Part shown: piece by piece, positions 48,703 to 61,265 of the stretch
How the letters are laid out: every line of letters begins with the position of its first letter
Numbering within the stretch: position 1 is the first letter of the stretch
DNA from: Triops longicaudatus
Lineage: Eukaryota > Arthropoda > Branchiopoda > Notostraca > Triopsidae
DNA: 64,000 bases
Direction: 5' to 3'
NCBI GenBank assembly: GCA_022885665.1
Contig: JAGQDJ010000037.1
Location: 186,001-250,000 of the forward strand
Made by a program: the position numbers and the translations under genes
The notes under the pieces: model-generated
Seen by the model: only the letters and a program-made list of their open reading frames with translations
The model's database searches: none
Told to the model about the DNA's origin: nothing

Positions 48703-51641
48703 TTATTCAAAGAGCTTAAACTTTCTGTTGAGCTCGAAGTTGGCCAAAGAAACTTGCCCTTTCAGCATTGCTCTTTGGTGCCGATCCACCTTGTGACTCG
48801 TGTTAAATCCCTTTGGGAAGTTTTACATTGATAAACTCGTTAATTTGTCCACGGTACTTCGGGATGAAAGCCAAACGAGGTCTTCAGATATTTTTTCGTC
48901 TTCGTTTCCGCTTTACTCGCGTACGTGTCCCGTACTTGCTAACTTGACAGTGATACCCGTGACACAAAACTTGGGATGTCAGTGCCACACACAATTTCAG
49001 GCAAAGATGTGTTTACAAGTAGCGATGGCTGGAAGCGCAGCCCTTCAACGCTGAAGCAGCTTAGAAGTATTGGATTTTCGGGAACGAGATGGCTTAATAC
49101 GAGACACAGCAACCAAGTCACTGATGTTTCACCCTAGCTGTGACAATTTGCACTCGGGTAGTACCGGCAACAAAGCTGTCATGACTATTGTTCTGAACAA
49201 AAAGTCCGCATGGAACACTCCAAAAGGCTTTTAACACCCAGAAATGACTCTGTTTGGTGGGGAGGAGGGAAAGGGAGGGGCGAAAGTGACACTTTTGCTA
49301 CCACGCTGCTGTGGGGTTGGCAACAGAAATTATTTCACAAGGCCATTTTACTATATTATGCTCAGCAATGTCGAGCTCTGTAAACCGGATAGCAATTAAC
49401 ATCCGAGGCTAATTGTAATGCTGACACGACAGCTTAATTTACACCAGAAACAAGCTTTTTAAGGACAGCAAAGCAGAGTACTGCAGTTTTTCCTTTTTTA
49501 GAGATTACACAGAGAAAATATGACTGCAGAACTGAGTATAAAGCCAGGTGCTTTATGATAAGTTAAATTCATGCTTGTTATTATTATATTTTTTTTTACA
49601 GAATGCAAGTTGAACGCTATTTCCACAGAGTTTGCGTCACAGGTATCCGCTTCGAGAATATACACATAAAACTCTTGAGGGAGAAAAGTGTAGAAAATTG
49701 TCACACATAGTTCTGTAAAAAAAAAATATCAAGGAAAGCGTTATGACAGTAATGTTGCGGTTAGGGGTATCTAGTGCAGTAGTTTGATATTTTCTTCAGA
49801 AACCTTTTCTTACATTTGTAAATTGTGGGCTAATTCACCCATATATGGACTGTCCTGTTTTAGGAATGGTTAGGCTTAGTATCGTGTCACTTGCGTTAGT
49901 GATTCTGACTGCGAGCACTCTTAGCACGCAAAGTTCGTGACTCACGGAAGCGCCTGCTAGGAATTCATTTGACGAAGCCTTTGGTGTAATAAGAATGAGC
50001 TTTCGCATCCTCTAGGGACTTAATTAGTCTCTTGAACTTCAGATGCCGTTCTGTAGCAAATACTATGACGGAAAAAATCGCTGTTATGCGTGATGCGATT
50101 CTACAAACACCGAATACTACCAGCAAATCATTAAAAATACATAAAATATTAGAAAGGAAAGAAAGAGAATTTTTAGTGATAAAATTAAATATAAAATTGA
50201 AAACAAATAATTAATAAACAAAATGGATCTAAAAGACGAAAATTCGATCGCTGAAGAAATTCCATTTACTTATTGGAGAAATCCGTCTAATCCCCTTGAA
50301 GTAATTAAACATATCTCGTTAAATTTCCAGCATTAGCAAAATTCTTAATACCCGTGACGACCTCTCATGGTATTTAAAGTTCTTAAGTTCGTTAACTATC
50401 TTTCTAATAACCGACTGATGTAAAAGTTGAAATACTTTCCTGGAAATTTATGCTATACTTTCTCTTTTACCTTTATCAGAACTCTCAAGAACTTCTTCTA
50501 CCAGTTAAATAAGAAAAAATCACGGGCAGCTAGTTGCAATCTTTCTTTGAGACAGGCCGCGGAGGATACAAATTACATGAACTTCCCTTAACCCAAAGAA
50601 GTCGAAGGAGAAGATGCGTGTGGGTGATTGCCTTAGGGGATATTAAGAACTCTTTCCGTCTAACTTAGGCAACAAAACTTACCGAAATTACAGCAAACAC
50701 ATGCTCAACGTTTCTTGCATTACAACAGCAAAATTCGCAATCATAGCGTCAAAAAATCATAGGGCGTAAACTGGAACTGTTTAAGCGCTGACACAAATCA
50801 CCAGTATGGTAAACAAAATGAAACAAACGTGGGCAAAATTCTACAAGAAAACAATAACGCTTACATTAGAAAATTATAAAAGTAATTCTTGTCACATATA
50901 CTAATACGTACTTCGCATTTAAGCCTTTGTTACTCACTTGGTCCATTTTTGTTGAGTTTCGTAAAAATGAAGTCACGATGCTAAAAAATAACGTACATCA
51001 AGCTCTAAGAAGGCACAAATTTACCCTAAAGTAGATAAAGCGAAGCAGACGGTATTGTTTTGAAAACGTGTAATACAAACTGCGCTGAAGTAAACCTCGA
51101 ACTGCAGCCTGAAGCGTGAGTGTAGTGGTGGCCTCTAGTGGCTAAGGGGAAGTTCTACTTAGCCAGATTAGTTGAATTTTATTTGGCCGCTATTATTATG
51201 TGTTAAAAAACGCGCCATTATCTGAATTGAAATGTACGATTGGCGTTCAAGCTGAAAACTGAAACACTGTTTACTTTTCTTCACAGGTCTGCAACAACTT
51301 ATTGGCTGCTAGTAAATAGCTACGCATCAATTCAATGTTAAACGTCTAAAATGTCCTATAAAGAAGAAAAAGCTACGAAAAGAAAAAAACACGGATCCAA
51401 CTCATCTTGGTACTTCCAAGATTAACCCGACATGTGTATTGTCTATGAACGATGTATTGTCAACTCTGTGCAGTATTTATTGACTCAACATTACTACGTC
51501 CGCAACTCGGTGTAAACTCACTCCTAAATTCTTATTCTTTACGCTTTTTTTAAGCCCCTCCCTTCCTAGTTCTTCACAATTTCTGCAAAACTAAGACTTG
51601 ACATTCGCAATAATAAACCAAAATAAAACAATGCCCGGATC

Positions 51642-54600
51642 ATGGCAGCCAAGTTCATCAACCGCCGGGCACTTTCTTCCTCCTGCTGCTGCTCCATTGC
51701 TTGCTGCTGGATCCTGCTCCTCCACTACTCACCGGTTCCTTTGCCTACCATCGCTGCAGTAATAGAATCTCCCCGGAGGCATGGTAAGTAGGATTTGTCA
51801 GCGACTGCGACGTTTTCTGTCCCATACATACGGCCCACTTATGCCAACCAATTTCTTCTAGCTCTTTTTTTTTTGCTCTGCCATAAAATTTCCTATTTTC
51901 TTACCTCCAAATTTTATGCAACAGCCTACGATTTTCTTCCTTAGACATTACCATTGAAATTTCCTTATTTCGCTTTTTATTTTATTTCGTGTTTGATTTT
52001 CGCAGCCGAACAGCCTCGGACGCAGACTCGCGTTTTCTTCACTTCGTTTTCAACAAATCATCCTACCGGAGCCCCCCCAGAAGAAAAGCTTTTTCCATTC
52101 CATTATGCTCCGAGTCAGACGTGGCTCATTTCTTCCACATCACCTACTTTACATAGCAACCTTCCTTCGAGAACTGCTGACGTGGTCAAACCGCCATTAT
52201 TCTCCACATCCAGAGACGCTGCTAACCTAACTTTAACCTGGCATTGGTACTCGGGGATAAAGCACTGGACTCGAAAGTGCTGGCGTTGTGTGGCGCTGTG
52301 CAGATTGCGTTGTAGACACTTGATGACAAGCGCTCAGAAATTATCGCCCAAAGAGTCAACTTTTCTTATTTTTCCACGTACAGTGACAAACTCGGCCAGG
52401 AGTCAGTTGCTCCCAGCCAAACATAAACGAGATGTCGCTGCTAACAGCCCTGAAGCGGCACCATGGCCAGATACTGCCGAAGCAATCTCAGCCAGCAGTA
52501 ATCTTTTACCACCAGCAGCAGAATCAGTGATAGGAAACAATAAGCAGCACGGCAGTCATTCTTCCCACCGAGCCCATATGATGGGCCCGGCTTTTGAACT
52601 CTCAGAAATGGGTACGGCCAATCTGAGCCAAGCACTCCAAGGCGAGGCTGACCCTCATGCAAATGTTACTTTCACCTTTCCTGTCAGCTCGGCTGCATTG
52701 TTGCCTTGTTCCGTCCGTCAGCTGGGCAATCAAACCGTAAGTGTTTTACACCGCTAACTTGGGTTATGAACCGCTATAAAAAAGAACAGAAAAAGGGAAT
52801 TTTCAGCCTTTTTTCATAATGCTGGGGTACGAACAAAAGGTGAATAGTCTTTTTATGGCGCCATGTTTAGATTCTTTTGCACCAACCATCTCTGCTAGGG
52901 AGAAAACATCATAAAGGCAGCCATTCACAGCTCTGAATGCGTTTATTTTAAATCGTACTCTTTAGAAGAAAAACCGGTAAACAACTTCAAGATGCGTGAA
53001 AAGGCCAGCTTGCACGTATTTAACTGAGCGTTCGCTAAAGTTATAAAAGAATCGATTTAGAGTAGGCTTTGGGTCCTTTGTAACACACAAAAGTTACAAA
53101 AAATTGGATTTTTAACAGACATCTTGAGGCTGTAGAAAATCATGGTCAAAGCAAATATTTGTCTCTGAAAACTCAAAATACTAATTCTTAAGCTTTGTTC
53201 ATGTTTATCATAACAATCGTTAAACTTGCAAAAAGCCTTATTAACCGCACAGATAAATCTTCGTTTGTTCATTCAAGTGAAATGATGGGTTCAAAATGGA
53301 CCAAAATGGGAAGATGACATTTAACTGTTGACAAAAGGGCGTATTCTGAGTTCGGGTTCCTAACTAAACCGTTTGGAGCACCACAGTAGCGCTACCAAAT
53401 GGTTCACTCATGAACCTTAAGTCGGAACACGCCTAATACGTGATCAAATTCATAAAAAATAAAAAAAAGTTTAAAAAATATATCAAATGAGTTTTGACAA
53501 CATAACGGCATATTGTAAATATTTAATGACATTGGTGTAACAAAAGCCAAGAATAATAATGTTGACGACGTAGGATGAATAAAAAAGCGGGCATTAAGTG
53601 AAGAAGGACATATTTTGGGTAGCGTACGCGTAATGAAGAGCCGTAAAGTTAATAAAGTGAGCTTGTAAGACAATAACGCACCTATTGTAACTACAAGAAA
53701 CTGATTCATAGCTTGCAAGTGTTATAATATCAGAAAATGTCGGAACACTTCTCTGTACACAAATTTAGTACGCACAACGAGAGAGTAAATCGCTGTCAAG
53801 TTTTTCTCTTCCTGGTACTATTTCTTTCCAGCCAAAAAGCTTTTTGACATAGCGGAGGATATACAGCTTTTATTCCCTCCACAAAAAATTCCTGATTTTT
53901 TTCTCCGTATTGCTTCTGAATTGAAATTTGTCAACTCGTACGTCTGAGGTATTGTAACGTAAGTCTGGCTCGCAATTTGAAATCTTAAAAAATACGAATA
54001 AAAAAATAAATAAAAAATCTAATCAAACCAATTGTGATTTTTTTAAAAAAAATACCAAAAAAATAATGAGTACCGGAAAATTTAAACAAAAAACGAAATC
54101 TTTAAGAAAGAAAAATATAAAAAGAAGAAAAGGAAACATTCCTATGGAGTGTGCCTCGATTGCAAGTTAACGACTGTGCTGTTATAGGTGTCGTGGCTCC
54201 GGCGTCTCCGTGGCGATTTATTGCTGCTGACAGTGGGCAAAGTAGCCTACACGGGCGACGCTCGACTGGCAGTGATGTTTAAATACCCCGGCAGTTGGGA
54301 TTTGCACATTCAAGACCTGGGTCTGGACGACGATGGTTTATACGAATGTCAAATTAACAGCCATCCGCCTCGGAGTTGGGTCGTGCGCCTTCAAGTTCGA
54401 GGTAAAACTCGAAAACTTGGGACTATCCCGAAACCTTCTACAAACTTTGAAACTGGTCCTAGTTTGTCCTAGCTGTTCAACTAGCTGATTCCATCTCCGA
54501 TAACAGGGTTTCGTTTATTTAATTTCTCTCGTTGCACACATACATAGTCCTCCCGACATGCAGCGACGGGCCAGCGAGTTTAATTCAGTGCGACCAAGCA

Positions 54601-57600
54601 TAGTCGGACAAGACCGCATTTATACGGATGAGCCTCATGGCCAACATGATTAAAGGCTAGGGAACGAAGGAAGAGATACAGAGAGAGGGAAGGTTTTCCT
54701 AATTGGGTTCTAGCTAAAAGGACAAAGTCCGAATCAGCCAGTGCTGCCCCTCCCACCTAAACCAACAATACTCAGCGTCGCCGGTCCCCAATTACGGACT
54801 TTTGCATGATAAGGAGATTTTCTCCCACTAGCTGTTGCTCCTTATTGCATTACGTTATCTGACTTCAGGGAAAACTGCAACAGACATAACATAACATAAC
54901 TCCTTGGCCTTAACCGGCAACAAGTCTTGAGGGATTTTGCAAACTTAGAGGTAATGTGGGATGTTTCGGACTCGTCACGGTTTACTCTGTCTATTTTGTG
55001 CGTTACTGTACGAAATTGTATACTTAAAGTGAGCTCTTATCCGTCAAACTTAAAATGCGTTCCCAAGATAGGGTTCGCAGTTGTACCGCTAGAGGCACTA
55101 GTGCATACGCCGACCATGGAGGAGGTTTGTCAAAATTTACGTTCACTGTCAAAATACTTTTATTTATTTATTTTTGGATCTATTATTACTTTAAGGTTAA
55201 AGTAGCGTATAGGCAAATGTCAACTAGTCCTAACCAGGATGGGAAAAATACAATGGAGGAGGTCCTTGAAGTAATGCCAGCTGCTATACGTTGTTGTTGG
55301 TCTGTTTGAAGTCGCAACTGTGCTATCTAACGGGCACATTATCGACTTTTTCTGACCGTTTAATATTTCTGATGATTGGTAAAAAGGTAATATCCTTTTA
55401 CTCCATATAATATTGGAACTAATCCTACATAATCTTAAAAAGATACCAAATCCTTGTTTCTTCCCTTGCTGCGTCCTCTCTGTTCTGCTACAACCGCCAG
55501 TTGACAGACTTCCGCGGTACTTCCTCTTCTTTGGTCCGTCCTAAAACTAGGTTATCGCAAAGTATGCATGTTCGCCGTACTTACATCCCACCTAATATTC
55601 CCCTTTACTAATTTTATTATTGTATATATTATTTTAAAAAAATATTGTTATTCTGAAACAAACTTTCTATTGTTCTTATTCTTAGTAGTGAAAAGAATTC
55701 AACAGACTTACACCATTTCTATCAGTTTAGTATCTTTAATATAGTCTACTAGACAGTTTCTTAACTTATATTGTCGTTCTGGTTCAATTTTCCCTAAACC
55801 TAATACATTGTCCATGTTAAAGATTACTCCTATCCGTTCTACTCTACTCCTCCATTTTTCTCTTTCGGATCCGTATGCTGTGCAATATAGCAACCTGTGT
55901 TCCACTGTGTCTGTATGCTCCCTACAATTTTCGCAAATATATGTGTCTTTAAGATTGAATCTCTTCATCCACCAACCTACCTTTGCATGTTTGCTTCTTA
56001 TTCTTAAAAGCGCTACTGCTACTCTTCTATTCGGGTGTTCTAGCCATGGTTGCGGTTTGAGAGCCCTGGCCGCATGTACTAATTCTTGTTCAGTTTGAAG
56101 TTTTAGTGTTCTTAAAATTCTTTTTTTGTTCTTTTCTTTAAACAATGACATTATTTCTTCAGTTGTTAATCTTCCGGTTATAATATTTTCTGATCCTAGC
56201 TGCTACGCTTTTTATTGTTATTATTATTAATAGTAGTAGTAATAGTCTTCGATAGATGGTATTAGTGAATAGGGCCTTTCTTCACCAGTTGTCCTGCGTT
56301 TAAAACTGGCTCGTATCTCTGAACACAGAAAAAGCGCAAATAGTCAACACTCACTCCATGGTTTTCCTGTGAAATGAGCAATTTCCTTGCTCTATTTGTT
56401 TTCTTTTTTTTGCGCTTTGCACGGAGGTGGCGGTGTTTTTTAAAGTTTTTTTTTTTAATCCAACGAAAATATCCGGTCGTTTAACGTCGGAAAAAGGGTC
56501 CTTGACTTCATAACCTATTGCGAAGCTTTTCCTAAAAGAAACGCATTGAATACGGGGTTTCAACGATGTCATGTTTTTCTTTTTATAGGACCTGAAGTTC
56601 AAATTTCTGACGTTTATGGTCAAAAGATTGCCGAACAATTTTACAAAGTCGGAAGCACTGTCAAACTGTGCTGCAAAATTCGACAAGCTCAGCCCATGCC
56701 TTACACTGTGTTCTGGACGAGAGGGAAGACAGTACTTAATTATGACACTACACGAGGAGGTGTCAGGTAAAAATTTTCTGAAAATGTTGCATTATGAAAT
56801 TTTTATAAGAATTTCCTTTAAAACGTACGTAGGATTTTTTCCCCTACAACTTGCTGTACTCGTAATTTTTGTACATTTAAATACCATTAAAGCGCTACCA
56901 AATATGATTTTTAAAGTAAAACCGTATTCGATTTACGTGACGCAAAAGCTCGTAATTCAGACTTTTCTTGTTGGTCACGGTGGACACAAAGAGGACAATG
57001 ATTTTTTGAAACAGCAACGAAATCAAGTGAATTTGTAGCAAATACAAGATCTTCGCCAATTATTTATTTTTTCAAATCAGTAATATTCTACTATTTTCTT
57101 TGCCGGGACGGTTAAACCGAGACATACGAGAACCAAATGCACGAAAAGAGCTTTGTTCAACCACCGTGTCCAGAAAACTGCTTGTAAAAGAAAGCTGGGT
57201 ATCGTTTTCCATATATTTTCTGAAACCAGAGAGCAATTTCCTTGAGTTCTTAACGATCGGCAATGTTTGATTCATTGCAACGATGTGTTTCCTAATTACA
57301 CACACAAGATAGCAGAAGCATAGCATAGACGATACTGCAGTGAGAAACATTTCTAGAAGTTTTTTGGCAAAGAAATGATAATAAATCTGGAACTATTACT
57401 CTGACTACTGTGGTTCCGTAGGGAGTTTTTAATCATCAATCGTAATAACGCAGTAGGATTAGTCACATAGTAGTCTGCAACCTGTAATTCATTAAGTTTT
57501 CCTCATGCTGCTTTAGATGATCAATCGTAGCACACAATGTTTCTTTTTATTTATTTTTTACATTCAATGCACTAACTTAAATATCACACGAATTCATCCA

Positions 57601-58386
57601 TCTTTTTATTCGTATTTAATGCCTCAAGATTATACTTGAGACATTGATTTGAATCACTGATTGCGTGCACACTATTTCAAGTCATCCGTCTTTATACAAG
57701 TTTTTCTATTTACGTCGAAACCATTATAGTCTAGTGAATGCTTTTTATTGCTATATTTAAGCTTCTTTATTGCTATATTACCGTAGTGTTAATAGAGGGA
57801 AAGGTGCTGGTGTTAGTGAAAGTGGTTAAATCTCCGCTTTGAAAATTGTAAATATCTCCGCGACTCATTTTGCAGTAACCCACACAAATTTAATGTCACG
57901 AACACAAAAACTAAGTAATACGCTTATTTCAAGCGTTCAAATTGAAGATTATTCAACATTTCTGGGTTCAAACTCATTAATGTTGGACATTTGGCCCGGA
58001 AAGTAAACTTAACGAAACTAAATTCCTTCTGAACCAGCGTGGTGACGGACAAACTCGGTGATAACGCCATGAGTTGTCTGACTCTGTCCAAAGTCAGGCT
58101 CAGCGACAGCGGCAGGTACCAGTGTCGGGCTCAAGATTCGTTTGCCAACGTCATGGTCCACATCGATGACGGTAAGTACAGTTCTGTTCGTTCTTTCCTC
58201 CTACTAACAATCGCCCGAAGCCTTTCTGTGCCCCGAAATCGACTGTATGTTAATAATCCGGGTATGCAAATAATTTTAGGAGCGGAGCCAGCCGCCGTGC
58301 ACGATACCGCGCCCTGTCACCGGCAATATGTCTGGCTCGCGTCCATATTTCCGCTTATCACAACCTGGCTTTGGCACATCGACTAA
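51642..58386 (+). CDS. dpr: Dpr-family two-Ig-domain cell-surface protein
   Basis: Exons are 51642-51783, 52006-52736, 54188-54401, 56589-56766, 58038-58171 and 58280-58386, all GT-AG, giving 501 aa. Exon 1 encodes a Cys- and Leu-rich signal peptide. Ig1 has Cys282, the dpr-type VSWLRR (Trp294), YTGDARL and DDDGLYECQI (Cys345). Ig2 has Cys390/Cys391, FWTRG (Trp405), NYDTTRGGVSVVTD and SDSGRYQC (Cys451). Two Ig domains with this wording indicate Dpr rather than a three-Ig DIP. Dprs sit on neurons and pair with DIPs in synaptic partner choice. The tail ends in a hydrophobic segment (YVWLASIFPLITTWLWHID), suggesting a GPI anchor. Unusual are about 230 low-homology residues before Ig1, containing a furin-like KHKR (186-189). 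A further intron or alternative start inside the 731-base second exon is possible. AATAAA lies at 58504-58509. Confidence 0.9.
52737..54187 (+). other. dpr intron between the two halves of Ig1
   Basis: About 1.45 kb, AT-rich, starting GTAAGTGTT and ending TGTTATAG. It interrupts the Ig1 coding region in phase 0 directly before the VSW tryptophan codon. No embedded gene or clear repeat is seen. Confidence 0.7.
54402..56588 (+). other. dpr intron between Ig1 and Ig2
   Basis: About 2.2 kb, phase 1. It contains a moderately GC-rich block (54540-54800), a duplicated ATGGAGGAGGT word (near 55114 and 55253) and the antisense non-LTR retrotransposon fragment (55708-56200). Nothing else is recognised. 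Confidence 0.7.
55708..56200 (-). mobile_element. 5'-truncated non-LTR retrotransposon, C-terminal ORF2 remnant
   Basis: A minus-strand open frame of about 160 codons ends at a stop at 55708. It carries RVAVALLRIRSKHAKVGWWM and then a zinc-binding CENC-x8-HRLLYC motif (C-x2-C ... H-x4-C). This combination is typical of the extreme C-terminus of Jockey/R1-type retrotransposon polyproteins, after the reverse transcriptase. The reverse transcriptase itself is absent, so this is a dead-on-arrival 5' truncation. The upstream edge abuts a TAA/TAG microsatellite (56212-56245). The frame is still intact, which suggests a fairly young insertion. It lies antisense in a dpr intron. Confidence 0.8.
56767..58037 (+). 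other. dpr intron inside Ig2
   Basis: About 1.27 kb, AT-rich, phase 2, splitting a serine codon (AG|C). No repeat or gene is recognised. Confidence 0.7.
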
Positions 58387-59754
58387 TGAAAAACAAGATA
58401 CACTCGCATGTAAGACACCTCTTACTTTATTATACAAGGACCTTATTAGTTTATTACTTTCGCAGGTACGATCACATGAAAAAAGGCAAAAAAGTGAAAT
58501 GATAATAAATTTAAAAAAAAAAATAAAGATAAAATCCAACTAGCGGAAGAAATAACTTAAAAACAAAAAAAAAATCTAAAACTTTTCGAAAACTACCGAA
58601 ACAAATTTATAAGACACAATGTGCGGTGTTCTCTACAGTGCTTCATTCAAGAACTCAAAGAAATATTGGTGCCTTACTGATCGGTTTAAATCCATTCTGC
58701 CATCTTGTGTGTTTCTTAATGCCAACAGTGACAAGTGTAACAGTGAGAATTGGGAAAAATCTCCTGCTCGTCACTAACAGCTAGAACTTGAGAAAAGCTC
58801 CTCAGACTGGCAAGAACGGGATTTTTAAACTCGTGGATACGAAATGATTGGAAGTTTTCACCCTGGAGGAAGAATTATTCCAAAAGCTGATTGTTCGACA
58901 GAACCGAAGATTTTCAAGTATCTCCAATAAGAACGATCGCTTTCTACGCTTTTAAGCTGCTTTGGGAGACGAAAATTAATGCCTGAAAGAAGTGAGACAT
59001 TTTCATTTTCGTGCAAGTGAATTTTGAGAGTAAATCTTCGTCGAATTGCGAAATGACTCTTGGGAGTAATGTTGCCCTTTTCCACACCTAATCCCTGCTA
59101 CGTTGTAACCAGTTTGCAAGAACAGTCATGGAAGGTATTGATTAGAGAGAGTGTTTTTCTAAAATACAAGCGTCCTTTGAAAGACAACAAGAAATCAAGC
59201 TTCTCAAAGTTTCCTTTCTTCTTATTAGCTTGTAAGCCTTGTTACGGGTAAGATCAGGACTTGCCTGACAGAACTTCTGAGAGCAAACAGGGAGATCAGC
59301 TCTATTTTTTTCTTTTAAATATATATCCTATATTTTAAGGGAAATTGGTATTAGGTGGAAGCACACTTCAGGATCTTTTGCTTGATAGGTGTTACTATTC
59401 TACGCTTGGATGGGAAGGGTAAGTTGAAACGCGCAGAGCTTGCAGATCAGATCTTTTTTGCGAAGGAAGCGAACAAAAAGATTGATGGGCGATTGGAAAT
59501 ACCGGTTTATCCTTGAAAAATGCTATTGACTACGTAGAGTACAGCCTACTACTAGGTTCACATCAAGCGGAAAAAAGCAAAATTGGATGGCAAGGGAATA
59601 AAAGAGACTTTAAAAGCCTGATAACGGGTAACGTATATGCAATTTTTCGACGCCTCGGTGGACACTTCCAACAACTGGGTTTATTCCGAACAAAACAGCG
59701 CTTTTTTCCGTTTTTCTTGTCTATTTCGACCAACTTTGAAGTAAAACGGTAACG

Positions 59755-59975
59755 CAATTATCAAGTATCGTTTTGCCATAAGGCATAACGCAGGAAAAGC
59801 GTCAGAGTTTGCTTGGTAATTTTAAACACCGACTGTGCTTGAAGGTAAAATGCTGTGACTGTTTCGATTTCGGTGACAGAAAAAATTGCCTACGTGTTTT
59901 CTTTCTAGCAAAAACGCAGCCTTTCACTGTCATAATTGTCTTTTCGAAGTGGAAATTCGAGGACACTGAAAATGT
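59755..59975 (+). repeat. second diverged copy of the 21.7-kb inverted-repeat arm
   Basis: CCATAAGGCATAACGCAGGA, GGTAATTTTAAACACCGA, CAGCCTTTCACTGTCA and AGGACACTGAAAATG follow the order of the arm at 21697-21935. The alignment is collinear but clearly decayed. Only one arm is seen. Confidence 0.55.
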
Positions 59976-61044
59976 ACCAGTCTCTTTTTGTTGCCAGGAA
60001 ATGTGCCAAAATAAAACTTTTTTTAATCCTAAAATGGTTTCGGTATCCTAAAAGACTATTTATCCCCGAATTTCACTTACTTTGTTGCGTAGCTCAACTA
60101 CAGTTGGTATCTCATAAAATTTTCAAAGTTGCCAATAGTTCAGAACAACCTCATTTGACGTTAACTAACGGAAACGTCTTTAAATCTCTCGCTGGGTTCG
60201 ACCCAGCAATGCCAACCATTTCTTCTTTATTTTACGTAAAAGAAAGACCAAAGCGGTAATAGTGACACTGACCGCCTCAAAACCAAACCAAACTCGATAT
60301 TTCGTAATCCAGAACGTCGACCTTTCCAGTACCCCGAACCAGTAAATGGCGACATTATCTCGAATACCTTAACTTTTCTTCATTCTGACGCCCCCTTATA
60401 GCTCCCTAGCGGCTAAAACCACCCAGGAACGTGTATTTTGCATAAAAATGCAGATTCATTGTTTTCTCATTCTCCCTGTTGCTCTTGGTGAGCGTGTTTG
60501 CGACAGGAAATGGCGAAGGGGATGTTGTTCTCGCCCCGAGTTAAGCTTCTGCTCAAATATTCGCGATGAAGGCGCCCAAAATGAAACGGTAAGCGAATGC
60601 CCTCTTCAGAAAAACAAGAGAAATTGAGTTTACTCACTTCGAGAACGGAAAACGACCAGGAGAAACAGGTGCAGTGTGGCTCTAAATCAACTTTTATACC
60701 ACCGATGCAGAGCAGCACGGAGCAGAGGGCCATTCGAGCCTCAGATTCCGGTTTGACCAACTTCCAGGAAATCTTGAAGAGTTTGTATCCTTCAGTTAAC
60801 GAGAATTTGCCACTGGAACACGTCTACAAAAATAAGCAAAAATAAATTAAAACTGACAAAAAAGAAAAAAATAATGTAATAAGGAAACGAGGCAATATAA
60901 GAAGAAATATAAATAAGAAAATAGTAATACAATATGTCGCCGCCAGAATCGCGCTAACGGCGACAGGGAAGTGTTCTGTTTTTATAAGGCAATTTGCTCA
61001 CTTCAGATAGTTTTGATGAAGCAAAATACAGAGGCCAATAGGTT

Positions 61045-61265
61045 ACACTAATTCACTGTTAGTGATTTATTTTTAACTTAATTTTACAACAATCAAATCG
61101 TGTGCTGAAGAAATAGGTATGGTTCAAAAGGAGGTCAAAAAGGGACTAACTGATACAGGCTGGGTGCGGGGGATTTCATTGTCACTAATAATGAATTTTA
61201 GGATTACGGTGGGAGGCTACGAAATTTAACTGTTGAGTAACAATGAATTGAACATAGTGGATATT
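61045..61265 (+). repeat. dispersed repeat family C, copy 2
   Basis: This is the collinear partner of 46165-46385 in the same orientation, with small insertions and deletions and no coding capacity. Terminal inverted repeats are not evident. Confidence 0.6.

Larger units (their letters stand above)
35396..51641. other. 16-kb divergent intergenic region between the transporter and the dpr gene
   Basis: I recognise no gene between the two divergently pointing starts. The stretch contains the E-box pair (35474-35494), TIR element copy 2 (36588-36895), a 16-base triplicated word (36536-36590), a duplicated octamer-containing block (42299-42469), repeat copies at 44135-44345 and 46165-46385, a 23-base tandem repeat (45169-45214), an open segment with splice-like ends (45314-45511) and a hairpin with T tract (48662-48702). 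Long but motif-less frames exist at 39449-39916 (155 codons) and 47122-47637 (171 codons). Non-coding 5' exons of dpr could also lie here. Confidence 0.55.

Noticed and set aside
51631..51756. upstream ATG frame overlapping the dpr first exon
   Set aside because: It stops after about 41 codons and does not join the Ig exons. The ATG at 51642 gives a signal peptide and the correct splice phase.
51954..52005. extension of dpr exon 2 upstream with a hydrophobic start-like segment
   Set aside because: The apparent start is TTG, not ATG. The segment is the pyrimidine-rich intron end, and the acceptor at 52005 gives the exact phase from exon 1.
60191..60207. second T-arm-like hairpin with loop GTTCGAC
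   Set aside because: As with the copy near 46.8 kb, nothing upstream folds as the rest of a tRNA. At most it is a relic.
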